Assembly: GCA_963699055.1 (NCBI GenBank)
Contig: CAVOTA010000001.1
Location: 310,001 to 374,000 of the forward strand
Length of the DNA stretch: 64,000 nucleotides
Direction of reading: 5' to 3'
From: Bog-756 sp963699055
GTDB lineage: Bacteria > Actinomycetota > Acidimicrobiia > Acidimicrobiales > RAAP-2
The notes below the pieces were generated by a model that made no database searches, was not told where the DNA came from, and was given only the letters and a program-made list of their open reading frames with translations. The first letter of the stretch is position 1. Each line of letters opens with the position of its first letter. Shown here piece after piece: positions 50,231-57,687 of the stretch. A program made the position numbers and the translations under genes.

Positions 50231-50305
50231 GTGCGACCGGCGACCCCTCCCGACGACGCCCGCCCGTCGTCCGGGTGGCCCGCCCGGGGGCCGGCGCTCC
50301 GGTGA
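50231..50305 (+). CDS. 24-codon upstream open reading frame before arfB
   Basis: GTG 50231, at exact leaderless spacing from TAGGTT, opens a 24-residue frame whose TGA (50303-50305) overlaps the GTG start of arfB in a GTGA. Its product is Pro/Arg-rich and recognises no family. Ribosomes would have to read it first to reach the next start. Confidence 0.35.
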   Translation: MRPATPPDDARPSSGWPARGPALR

Positions 50306-50745
50306 CCTCCGTCCCCGACCCGGCCACCGGGGCCGGTCCCGAGACGGTGCGGGTCACGTCGTCGCTACGGATCCCGGTGACCGAGCTCCAGTTCCGGTTC
50401 AGCCCCAGCGGGGGACCGGGCGGCCAGCACGCCAACAAGGTCGCCACCCGGGTCGAGGTGCGCTTCGACGTGGCCGGGTCGCCGTCGCTCGGACCGCACC
50501 AGCGGGCCCGTCTCCTCGAGCGGCTCGGCCCCGAGGTCCGGGTGGTGGCCGACGACGAGCGCTCGCAGCTGCGGAACCGTCAGCTGGCGGTCGAGCGGCT
50601 CCGCGAGCGGCTGGCCGACGGGCTACGGGTGGAGAAGCAGCGGCGACCGACGCGACCCTCGAAGGGGGCGAAGGAGCGACGGCTGGCCGACAAGCGGCGG
50701 CTGTCGGAGCGCAAGCGGGCACGCCGGCCCGACCACGACGACTGA
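50302..50745 (+). CDS. arfB: Alternative ribosome-rescue factor / class I release factor-like (ArfB)
   Basis: A 147-residue class I release-factor-fold protein: the GGQ loop SGGPGGQHAN with GGQ at 40-42, and a basic C-terminal tail (EKQRRPTRPSKGAKERR onward) that in ArfB enters the empty mRNA channel of stalled ribosomes. Hydrolyses peptidyl-tRNA. Start is uncertain: GTG 50302 overlaps the short upstream frame, GTG 50275 is in frame and would add nine residues. No ribosome site at either. Confidence 0.87.
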   Translation: MTSVPDPATGAGPETVRVTSSLRIPVTELQFRFSPSGGPGGQHANKVATRVEVRFDVAGSPSLGPHQRARLLERLGPEVRVVADDERSQLRNRQLAVERLRERLADGLRVEKQRRPTRPSKGAKERRLADKRRLSERKRARRPDHDD

Positions 50746-50777
50746 CGGGCCGTGGCCGTCCCCGGTCGGCGGCGGTT

Positions 50778-51716
50778 TCAGCCGGCCTTGCGGGCCCGGC
50801 GCACCGGAGCGCCCCAGGCCGTGTCCAGCAGACCGTTGATCTCCCGGGTGAGGCGCTCGGGGTGCACCCGGAGCTCGAGGACCGAGTTGGCCTGGATGAG
50901 CTGGCCCTGGGGCAGGCGGCGGGCGAGCTGCTGGGCGTCGTGGAACGGGTGGACGTGGTCGACCTTGTGCCCGATGACCAGGGCGGGGATGTCCATGGCC
51001 GCCCGTTGGTCCACGGTCGGGGCGATCGGGCCGGCCAGGATGCCGTGCAGCACGGCGGCGGTCTCCCGGGGTTCGGCCGACAGCATGTTCATGATGCTGT
51101 CGAGCGGTCCGTTGCCGGTGCGGGGCAGGGACCGGAAGACCTTGGCCATCCCGCCGACGAGGGGCCGGGCGTAGTGGGACGCCAGCAGCAGGGGCACGAA
51201 GGTGATGGCGGCCGCCGGCAGCGCCCACTCGAGGACCGGCATCTCCACGACCAGTCCGCGCACCCGCTCGGGGGCCTGGGCCGCCACCAGGAGGCTGACG
51301 TTGCCGCCCAGCGAGACCCCGCCGACGACCGCCTGGTCGATGCCCAGGTGGTCGAGGAGCGCGACCACGTGGCCGGCGTAGGTGTCCATGCGGTGGAACG
51401 AGGCCCGCTGCGGCCGGGCCGACAGACCGTGACCCGGGAGGTCGAGCAGGATGACCCGGTTGCCCTCGGCCGCCAGGTCGGCCGCCAGGCGGCGGTTCAT
51501 GTTGGCGTCCATGAGGATGCCGTGCAGGAACACGAGGACCCGGGGACCCTGGCCGTGGACCTCGTAGTAGAGCTCGAGGTTGTCGTGGACGAATTGGCCG
51601 ACCTCGTAGGGGGCGACCGCGCCGGGGTTGTCCTCGGGCAGGTCCTTCGGTGCCCGCAGCACCCGTGAGGGTGCGGTCTTCGGTCGGTCAGTCCGTGGTG
51701 CCCCGGTCGTCGACAT
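50778..51716 (-). CDS. Alpha/beta hydrolase
   Basis: A 312-residue alpha/beta hydrolase. Oxyanion strand VFLHGILMD near 66-74, LPGHGLS near 98, nucleophile GGVSLGGN near 132-139 and the conserved late His region (VDHVHPFHDA near 257) are seen. No signal peptide. ATG 51716 lies inside the 3' end of the nitrilase-like gene (29-nt overlap), so the two are co-transcribed. Substrate unknown. Confidence 0.85.
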   Translation of the reverse strand: MSTTGAPRTDRPKTAPSRVLRAPKDLPEDNPGAVAPYEVGQFVHDNLELYYEVHGQGPRVLVFLHGILMDANMNRRLAADLAAEGNRVILLDLPGHGLSARPQRASFHRMDTYAGHVVALLDHLGIDQAVVGGVSLGGNVSLLVAAQAPERVRGLVVEMPVLEWALPAAAITFVPLLLASHYARPLVGGMAKVFRSLPRTGNGPLDSIMNMLSAEPRETAAVLHGILAGPIAPTVDQRAAMDIPALVIGHKVDHVHPFHDAQQLARRLPQGQLIQANSVLELRVHPERLTREINGLLDTAWGAPVRRARKAG

Positions 51717-52545
51717 GCAGACCACGGTAGGCGGCGGGTCGGCGGTTCGCCAGCACCGGCAGTCGGCCGCGTACGTCGGCGAGCACCGCGGGGTCGAGAT
51801 CGGCGAGGACGATCCCCGGCGTCGGGTCGGTGCGTTCGGCCAGGACCCGACCCCATGGGTCGACGACCATCGAGTGCCCGTGGCAGGGGGGCATGCCCGC
51901 CGGGAGCCGGCCCACCTGTCCCGCACCGATCACGAAGACCTGGTCCTCGACGGCCCGGGCCCGCAGGAGCAGCTCCCAGTGGTCCGGCCCCGTCGTCGCC
52001 GTGAAGGCGGACGGCACGGTCACCACGGTCGCACCCGCCAGGGCCAGCATCCGGTAGAGCTCGGGGAAGCGGACGTCGTAGCAGAGGGACAGGCCGAGCA
52101 CGGCGCCGGCCGACCCCGCCAGGGGCACCACGCAGGTGGTGTCGCCGGGGGCGACGGTGGCGGACTCGCGGAATTCGACGCCCCGCAGCGCCACGTCGAA
52201 GAGGTGGATCTTGCGGTACACGCCGAGGAGGGAGCCGTCCGGGCCGAGGAGGCAGCTGGTGTTGGACAGCCGCCCGTCGCCGTCCCGTGGTGACTCGGGG
52301 AAGCTGCCGGCCACCAGGTGGATCCCGAGCCGGGCGGCGAGTGCCGACGCCCAGGTGACCGTCGGACCCTCCAGGGTCTCCGCGCCGGCCCGGAGCACCT
52401 CGGGGGTGCCGGCCACCGAGAAGTACTCGGGGAGCACCACGAGCGTCGCTCCGGCCGCCGCCGCCTCCTCGACCAGGTCGCCCGCCGCCGCCCGGTTGGC
52501 GGCCGGGTCGTCCCCGGCCGTGGTCTGGATGGCGGCGGCGCGCAT
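51688..52545 (-). CDS. Carbon-nitrogen hydrolase (nitrilase superfamily)
   Basis: A 285-residue amidase of the nitrilase superfamily. Catalytic triad E40 (LVVLPEYF), K112 (VYRKIHLFD) and C155 (LSLCYDVRFPELYR) is intact; the blocks resemble Nit1/omega-amidase-type enzymes that repair deaminated glutathione or hydrolyse omega-amides. ATG 52545 lies 5 nt after the minus-strand TACCCT, a leaderless promoter; longer starts at 52566 and 52575 would precede it. Confidence 0.9.
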   Translation of the reverse strand: MRAAAIQTTAGDDPAANRAAAGDLVEEAAAAGATLVVLPEYFSVAGTPEVLRAGAETLEGPTVTWASALAARLGIHLVAGSFPESPRDGDGRLSNTSCLLGPDGSLLGVYRKIHLFDVALRGVEFRESATVAPGDTTCVVPLAGSAGAVLGLSLCYDVRFPELYRMLALAGATVVTVPSAFTATTGPDHWELLLRARAVEDQVFVIGAGQVGRLPAGMPPCHGHSMVVDPWGRVLAERTDPTPGIVLADLDPAVLADVRGRLPVLANRRPAAYRGLHVDDRGTTD

Positions 52546-52550
52546 GTCAC

Positions 52551-52556
52551 AGGGTA
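52551..52556 (-). promoter_or_regulatory. -10 element (TACCCT), leaderless
   Basis: On the minus strand TACCCT ends 5 nt before ATG 52545. Confidence 0.5.
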
Positions 52557-52628
52557 GGTCGGGCATCGGGCACAATGACCGACGGCGGCAGGCCCCGCGT
52601 CCCGCGCCGCCCCGAGGAAGAGAGCGCC

Positions 52629-53864
52629 GTGTCCTTCGAAGACTCCGATGTCGTCCGCAGTGCCGTCCGGGTGGAGGGATTCCGCGACGACGAGTTCAAC
52701 TACCAGCTCATCCGGGCCCTCGGGATGGCCGACTACGGCGGTTCCTCGGTGGGCGAGTGCCTGGCCGTCGTGGCCGAGATCACCGACGGGAGCCCACGGA
52801 GCTGGACCCGCGGCTTCGAGCACCTGGCCCGGCGGGTGGAGGGCGAGGGCCGGGCCTGCCTGGCCGCCGGTCGGCGGGTGAGCGGGCGGGACCATCTGCT
52901 GCGGGCGTCCACCTACTACCGCACCGCCGAGTACTACGGGGGTGGCTCGGCCGCCGACGGGGCGGGGGCGAGGAGCCGGGCGTGCTTCTCCGAGGCGGCG
53001 GCGCTGGTCGACCCGCCCGTCGAGCCCCTGGACATCCCCTTCGCCGGCGGGTCGCTCCCCGGCTACCTGGTGCGTCCGCGGTCGGATGCCGGCCCGGGTG
53101 GGGACGGCCGACGGCGGCCGACGGTGGTCGCCGTGGGCGGGTTCGACTCGAGCGCCGAGGAGCTGTACTTCCAGCTCGGGGTGCCCGGCGCCGAGCGGGG
53201 ATGGAACGTGGTGGTCTTCGACGGCCCCGGACAGCTGGGCTGCATGCGCACGGAGCCGGCCATGACGTTCCGTCCCGACTACGAGGTCCCGGTGGCGGCC
53301 GTGCTCGACGCCGTCGGCACCCTGCCCGGTGTCGACCCGGCGCGCCTGGCGCTGTGCGGGCAGAGCTTCGGGTCCTACTTCGCCGCGCGCACGGCGGCCG
53401 TCGACGCCCGGGTGCGGGCCCTGGTGGCGAACCCACCGGTCGTGGACATGGGTCGGTACATGGAGGCGTGGGTCGGCACCGACGTGTACCGGATGATCCG
53501 GGACATCCGCCCCGAGGACGTCGCCGGGGTGCCCGAGGACCTCATGCCCCGCCAGATGCAGTGGGGGATCGAGGCCATCTGCACCCGCTTCGGCGTGCCC
53601 TCGTTCCACGCCTGGCGCGACGCCATGGTCGCCTACCGGCTGGCCGACCCGGCCGCCATCACCTGCCCGGTGCTGGCCCTGGTGGGCGAACGCGAGGGTG
53701 ACGAGCCCCGGAGCCAGTTCGAGGCGCTGGTGGACGGGGTGAGCGGCCCGGTGACGTCACGGGTGTTCCGTCCGTCGGACGGGGCCTCGGCCCACTGCCA
53801 GTCCGACAACCTGCGGCTGTCCGCCCAGGTCACCTACGACTGGCTGGACGCCCAGCTCGGCTGA
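52629..53864 (+). CDS. Alpha/beta hydrolase, pseudooxynicotine-hydrolase-like
   Basis: A 411-residue protein with a helical N-terminal lid (about 1-125, with RASTYYRTAEYY) and a C-terminal alpha/beta hydrolase core: VVAVGGFDSSAEELYF near 175, nucleophile CGQSFGSYF near 250, late His near 395. This matches the 2,6-dihydropseudooxynicotine hydrolase/DUF1100 group, which cleaves C-C or ester bonds. GTG 52629 is preferred because AGGAAGAG lies 8 nt upstream; ATG 52575 is also in frame. Confidence 0.8.
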   Translation: MSFEDSDVVRSAVRVEGFRDDEFNYQLIRALGMADYGGSSVGECLAVVAEITDGSPRSWTRGFEHLARRVEGEGRACLAAGRRVSGRDHLLRASTYYRTAEYYGGGSAADGAGARSRACFSEAAALVDPPVEPLDIPFAGGSLPGYLVRPRSDAGPGGDGRRRPTVVAVGGFDSSAEELYFQLGVPGAERGWNVVVFDGPGQLGCMRTEPAMTFRPDYEVPVAAVLDAVGTLPGVDPARLALCGQSFGSYFAARTAAVDARVRALVANPPVVDMGRYMEAWVGTDVYRMIRDIRPEDVAGVPEDLMPRQMQWGIEAICTRFGVPSFHAWRDAMVAYRLADPAAITCPVLALVGEREGDEPRSQFEALVDGVSGPVTSRVFRPSDGASAHCQSDNLRLSAQVTYDWLDAQLG

Positions 53865-53941
53865 CGCCGGCCGGCCCCGCACCCTCCCGATCGCCGTGCG
53901 GAGGCGACGACGCCCCGACGCCGAGGGTGGGTGGTGACGGG

Positions 53942-54790
53942 TCAGTCGCGGTGGGCGGCGAGGGCGGCGGCCAGTGCGGCCGCGCCCCCGTCGGTGCTGT
54001 TCTCGCGCACGCCGACCAGCGGGGTCAGCGACGCCCAGCCGTCCTCGACGAGGGCGGCGTCGGACTCGGGGTCGAGCTCGACGCGCTCGGCCTCGGTGTC
54101 GGCGTCGTCCCCCATCCCCCGCATGGCCAGGACGATGGCGCCGCCGGTGCGGTCGAGGGGCTGGCCGGCGACGGGCATCGGGGTGTGCTCGGGCCGGACC
54201 GAGCGGATGAGTCCCACCCGCCCGAGCCGCCCGTGGCGGAGGCCCTTCAGCTCGTGGGGGCGGACCGCCGGGACGTTGAGGTTGAGCACGGTGGCCGGCT
54301 CGGCGTCGGCCAGTACCGGCACGATGCGACAGGCCAGGCCCACGGCCGTCTCCCAGTAGTCGGGCTCCGACGCCCAGGCGATGCTGACGGCGAGTCCCCG
54401 CACGCCGAACTGGGCGCCGGTCAGGGCGGCGCCGACCGTCCCGGAGTGCATGGCCGACCGCCCGGCGTTGATCCCGTGGTTGATGCCGGACACGATCATG
54501 TCGGGACGGGGCCCGAACCCCTCGATGCAGCCCAGGATGACCGACAGGGCCGGGGAGCCGTCGACGCCGTAGGTGGGCACGTCGGCCAGGCCGGGGATGT
54601 CCACGTGCTCGTAGGGGATCGACTCCCGCTCGTAGACGGGCCCGACGGCCGCGCCCGCCCCGCTGTGGTCGGCGAGCGGGGCCACCACGACCAGCTCGTG
54701 CCCGTCCCCGAAGGCGGCGTGGAGCCCGCGGGCCAGCGCGGCGATCCCGGGTGCGAACACGCCGTCGTCGTTGGTGATCAGGATGCGCAT
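53942..54790 (-). CDS. surE: 5'/3'-nucleotidase SurE
   Basis: A 282-residue SurE phosphatase. N-terminal MRILITNDDG with the metal-binding Asp pair at 8-9, DHSGAG near 44-49, and the SGINHGINAG block near 100-109 are all typical. Dephosphorylates nucleoside monophosphates in the cytoplasm. C-terminal part is longer than in E. coli and rich in Asp/Glu. ATG 54790 has GGAAG upstream at about 10 nt. Confidence 0.92.
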   Translation of the reverse strand: MRILITNDDGVFAPGIAALARGLHAAFGDGHELVVVAPLADHSGAGAAVGPVYERESIPYEHVDIPGLADVPTYGVDGSPALSVILGCIEGFGPRPDMIVSGINHGINAGRSAMHSGTVGAALTGAQFGVRGLAVSIAWASEPDYWETAVGLACRIVPVLADAEPATVLNLNVPAVRPHELKGLRHGRLGRVGLIRSVRPEHTPMPVAGQPLDRTGGAIVLAMRGMGDDADTEAERVELDPESDAALVEDGWASLTPLVGVRENSTDGGAAALAAALAAHRD

Positions 54791-55049
54791 GACGGGGCTT
54801 CCGTTCGTGGGCCGTCGCCTCGCGCCGACGCCGCAGGGCGCAGGGCTCGTCGCGACAGGGTCTCGGCGGGCCGGTGCGGCCTCGTCGCCTACCATACCGG
54901 TCGACATCGGCAACCGGACGGTGCACCGGGTGGGCCGCAACCGGGTGGCACCGCCGTGGCGGCCGCGCCACGACGGACCGCCGTACCACCACCGACCGCT
55001 CCGCCACCCGGCGCCACCCGGCGCCCCCACGAGGAATCCAGGCCGCACC

Positions 55050-56003
55050 ATGACCGCTCCCACGCCCCCGCCCGACCAGCGACCCGCCCACACCACCGCC
55101 GCCACCGGCGACCAGTGGGTGATCGGACACGGTCACCAGCGTGCCGTCATCACCGAGGTGGGTGCCACGCTCCGGTCGTTCACCGTGGGGGACCGGTCCG
55201 TCGTGGACGGGTTCGGGCCCGAGGAGTGGAGCCACGGGGGCCGGGGGCAGGTGCTCGCCCCCTGGCCGAACCGGATCGGCGACGGGGCCTACACGTTCGA
55301 GGACGTGGCGGCCCAGGCACCCCTGAACGAGGTGGACCGGCGCACCGCCATCCACGGCCTGGTGCGGTGGCTGCCGTGGCGGATGACCGGACGGGCCCAG
55401 AACCGGGTCGGGCTCTGCTGCGACCTGCGGCCGACGCCCGCCTACCCGTTCGCCCTCCGGCTCGAGATCGAATACCGCCTGGGGCGCGAGGGGCTGACCG
55501 TCACGACCGACGCCCAGAACGCGGGGGACGGCGACCTCCCGTTCGGCCTCGGGTTCCACCCGTACCTGACGGTGGGAACCGGATCGGTCGACCAGGCCCG
55601 ACTCCGGCTGCCGGCCCACCGCCGGCTCGTGACCGACGACCGCGGCCTGCCGACCGGATCGGTGGGTGTCGCCGGCACCGAGTACGACTTCACCACCGAC
55701 CGGCCCATCGGGGTCACCCGCCTCGACACCGCCTTCTGCGACCTCGTCCGTGACGGTGACGGCCGGGCCCGGGTCGACCTCGACCACCCCGACGGCGGCG
55801 CCGGGGTGACCCTGTGGGCCGACGAGCGGTTCGGGTACCTGATGGTGTTCACCGGGGACTCACTGGAGCCCGCGGCACGGCGCCGGGGCCTCGCCGTCGA
55901 GCCCATGACGTGCCCGCCCGACGCGTTCCGGTCGGGCACCGACCTGACCGTGCTGCGACCCGAGGGCCGGTGGACCGGCACCTGGGGGATCACGGCCCGC
56001 TGA
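55050..56003 (+). CDS. Aldose 1-epimerase (galactose mutarotase-like)
   Basis: A 317-residue beta-sandwich epimerase: GATLRSFTVGDRSVVDGF, LAPWPNRIGDGAYTF near 70-84, substrate His in AIHGLVRW near 101, FGLGFHPYL near 167 and the C-terminal catalytic Glu in LAVEPMTCPPDAF near 287. Interconverts sugar anomers. ATG 55050 is the first start after GAGGAATCC; the 260-bp gap upstream contains TACCAT and its mirror, a possible divergent promoter with surE. Confidence 0.85.
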   Translation: MTAPTPPPDQRPAHTTAATGDQWVIGHGHQRAVITEVGATLRSFTVGDRSVVDGFGPEEWSHGGRGQVLAPWPNRIGDGAYTFEDVAAQAPLNEVDRRTAIHGLVRWLPWRMTGRAQNRVGLCCDLRPTPAYPFALRLEIEYRLGREGLTVTTDAQNAGDGDLPFGLGFHPYLTVGTGSVDQARLRLPAHRRLVTDDRGLPTGSVGVAGTEYDFTTDRPIGVTRLDTAFCDLVRDGDGRARVDLDHPDGGAGVTLWADERFGYLMVFTGDSLEPAARRRGLAVEPMTCPPDAFRSGTDLTVLRPEGRWTGTWGITAR

Positions 56004-56112
56004 GCCGGCGGGCGCCACCTCCGGAGCCCGTTCACGGCCACGGCGCTGACCAGGGACGATCATCCCCGGTCACCTCCGTGGACGGGTGCCGTCCGCCCAT
56101 CGTGCCCGGTGA

Positions 56113-56140
56113 TTGACATGCGGCGCCGTGCCGGTAAGGA
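56113..56140 (+). promoter_or_regulatory. sigma70-type promoter (TTGACA-N16-TAAGGA)
   Basis: Consensus -35 TTGACA at 56113-56118 and TAAGGA at 56135-56140, about 55 nt before the TTG start of the Ig-like gene. The only full consensus -35 noticed in the window. Confidence 0.65.
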
Positions 56141-56194
56141 TGACCTGGAATCTGCAGGTACAGAAGCAACGGGTACGACGAGGGGAAGAGCACG

Positions 56195-56995
56195 TTGAGA
56201 CGAGTACTCCGCACTGCGACGATGGCAGCCGTACTCGCCACCGGCCTGGTCGGTGCGGCCGCGGTGGCCGCCACCCCCGCCTTCGCCGACGGCACGACGG
56301 CGACGACCACGACGGTGACCGGCAACCAGACGACACTGGTCTCGGGCAAGCCGGTCACCTTCACCGCCGTCGTGGCCCCGTCCACGATCGGCAAGATCAA
56401 GATCACCGGCGCGGTCGCCTGGACCGTCACCGGTGCGAACGGGAGCGTCATCCCGTGTGCCACCGTGAGCACCCTCACCGGAGGCGGCAAGTCCCGGTGC
56501 AAGGTCGACAAGGGCGGGTTCCTCGCCGGTGCCGCCCCGTACACGGCGGTCGCCGCCTACTCGGGTGACACCAACTTCGCGCCGAGCAGCGGCTCCACCA
56601 CCCTCGCCGTCACGCCGACGACCACCCGGGTCAAGATCGCCCTCAGCGCCGAGCCCACCAGCGGGGCGTCGGTCACGGTGACGGCCACGGTCGTCGACGG
56701 GCCCGCCACCTCCCTGATCACGGGGAACGTGGTGTTCACGCCGACGTCCGCCTACCACCTGCCGGGCGTCGGGGCCATCTGCAGTGGCAGCCTGTCCCCG
56801 CCGACGGCCAACAACGTCCAGCCCGTCGTCGACCAGGTGGCGACCTGCGTCCTCCCGGCCGGTTGGATGACGGTGCCGAAGGCGTCGAAGTCGAACCCGC
56901 ACCCCTCGGACGCCTGGTCCGTCTCGGCGGTGTACGCGGGCAACGACAGCTTCATCACCTCGTACCGCACCAAGAAGGGCATCGCCCGCTCCTGA
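56195..56995 (+). CDS. Secreted bacterial Ig-like domain protein
   Basis: A 266-residue exported protein. The first 31 residues are a Sec signal peptide (RR start, hydrophobic core, AFA cleavage site before D). The rest is two Ig-like modules with Thr/Val-rich strands: SGKPVTFTAVVAPS with YTAVAAYSGDTNFAPS, and SGASVTVTATVVDG with WSVSAVYAGNDSF, plus one likely disulfide in each half. No anchor or LPxTG motif. The start is TTG 56195 with AGGGGAAGAG 5 nt upstream. A surface or released adhesin-type protein is likely. Confidence 0.8.
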   Translation: MRRVLRTATMAAVLATGLVGAAAVAATPAFADGTTATTTTVTGNQTTLVSGKPVTFTAVVAPSTIGKIKITGAVAWTVTGANGSVIPCATVSTLTGGGKSRCKVDKGGFLAGAAPYTAVAAYSGDTNFAPSSGSTTLAVTPTTTRVKIALSAEPTSGASVTVTATVVDGPATSLITGNVVFTPTSAYHLPGVGAICSGSLSPPTANNVQPVVDQVATCVLPAGWMTVPKASKSNPHPSDAWSVSAVYAGNDSFITSYRTKKGIARS

Positions 56996-57200
56996 GCCCT
57001 CAGACAGGTTCCGCCGCACGGCGGGCCCGCGGACGTGGGAAGCAGTGGTAGCCACGGGTTCGTGCCGTACCCGACCCATCCCGCCCGCCCGAACCATCCC
57101 ACCCGCCTGACCCGACCCTCGAGGCCGATCCGTCGCGCCCGACAGGCGGTCGGTGGTGGACCCGGTCGGGGCCTGCCCGGTCCCCGGACGGCGGTCGTGG

Positions 57201-57272
57201 TGCGCCCCCTGGGATTCGAACCCAGAACCTGCGGATTAAGAGTCCGTTGCTCTGCCGTTGAGCTAGAGGCGC
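57201..57272 (-). tRNA. tRNA-Lys(CTT)
   Basis: Full cloverleaf on the minus strand: acceptor GCGCCTC/GGGGCGC, anticodon loop CTCTTAA with CTT, T-loop TTCGAAT. The 3' CCA is not encoded. Confidence 0.93.
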
Positions 57273-57340
57273 GTGTACCTGTGACCTACGGTACTGCCCC
57301 ACGTGGCGCGGGAGCGGGTCCCGTGTCCCGAGGGACTGAG

Positions 57341-57415
57341 GGTGGCCGACGGGGTTCGAACCCGCGACCTCCGGGATCACAACCCGGCGCTCTGACCAGC
57401 TGAGCTACGGCCACC
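57341..57415 (-). tRNA. tRNA-His(GTG)
   Basis: Cloverleaf on the minus strand with anticodon loop TTGTGAT. The extra G at position -1, opposite C73, is encoded, as expected for histidine tRNA. Confidence 0.93.
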
Positions 57416-57479
57416 AAGGAGCCTCTAGTGTGGCACACGTCGGTGGTGGCCCGGACACGTTCCAGCCCGTCCGCGCTGC

Positions 57480-57553
57480 GCCCCTGTAGCTCAACTGGAT
57501 AGAGCAGGTGGTTTCTACCCATCAGGTTGCGGGTTCGACTCCTGCCGGGGGCA
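57480..57553 (+). tRNA. tRNA-Arg(TCT)
   Basis: Cloverleaf on the plus strand: acceptor GCCCCTG/CGGGGGC, anticodon loop TTTCTAC with TCT. The CCA end is not encoded. Confidence 0.92.
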
Positions 57554-57687
57554 CGGCCGCCTGTGCCAGGCGGCTCGCATGCGGGCGGAACGGCGTCCGC
57601 ACCGGCCGCCGCAGGACCACCTGACGGGCCGGACGCGGTCGGTGCGTCCGCCGACCACGGCCGACCCCGTAGGCTCGGACGGGTTCC

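Noticed and set aside
54791..55049. Riboswitch or RNA gene in the surE/mutarotase gap
   Set aside because: No conserved RNA motif recognised; only A/T-poor sequence with a possible divergent promoter.
57201..57553. tRNA genes as a phage or island attachment site
   Set aside because: No integrase, no duplicated tRNA end and no composition change are seen nearby.
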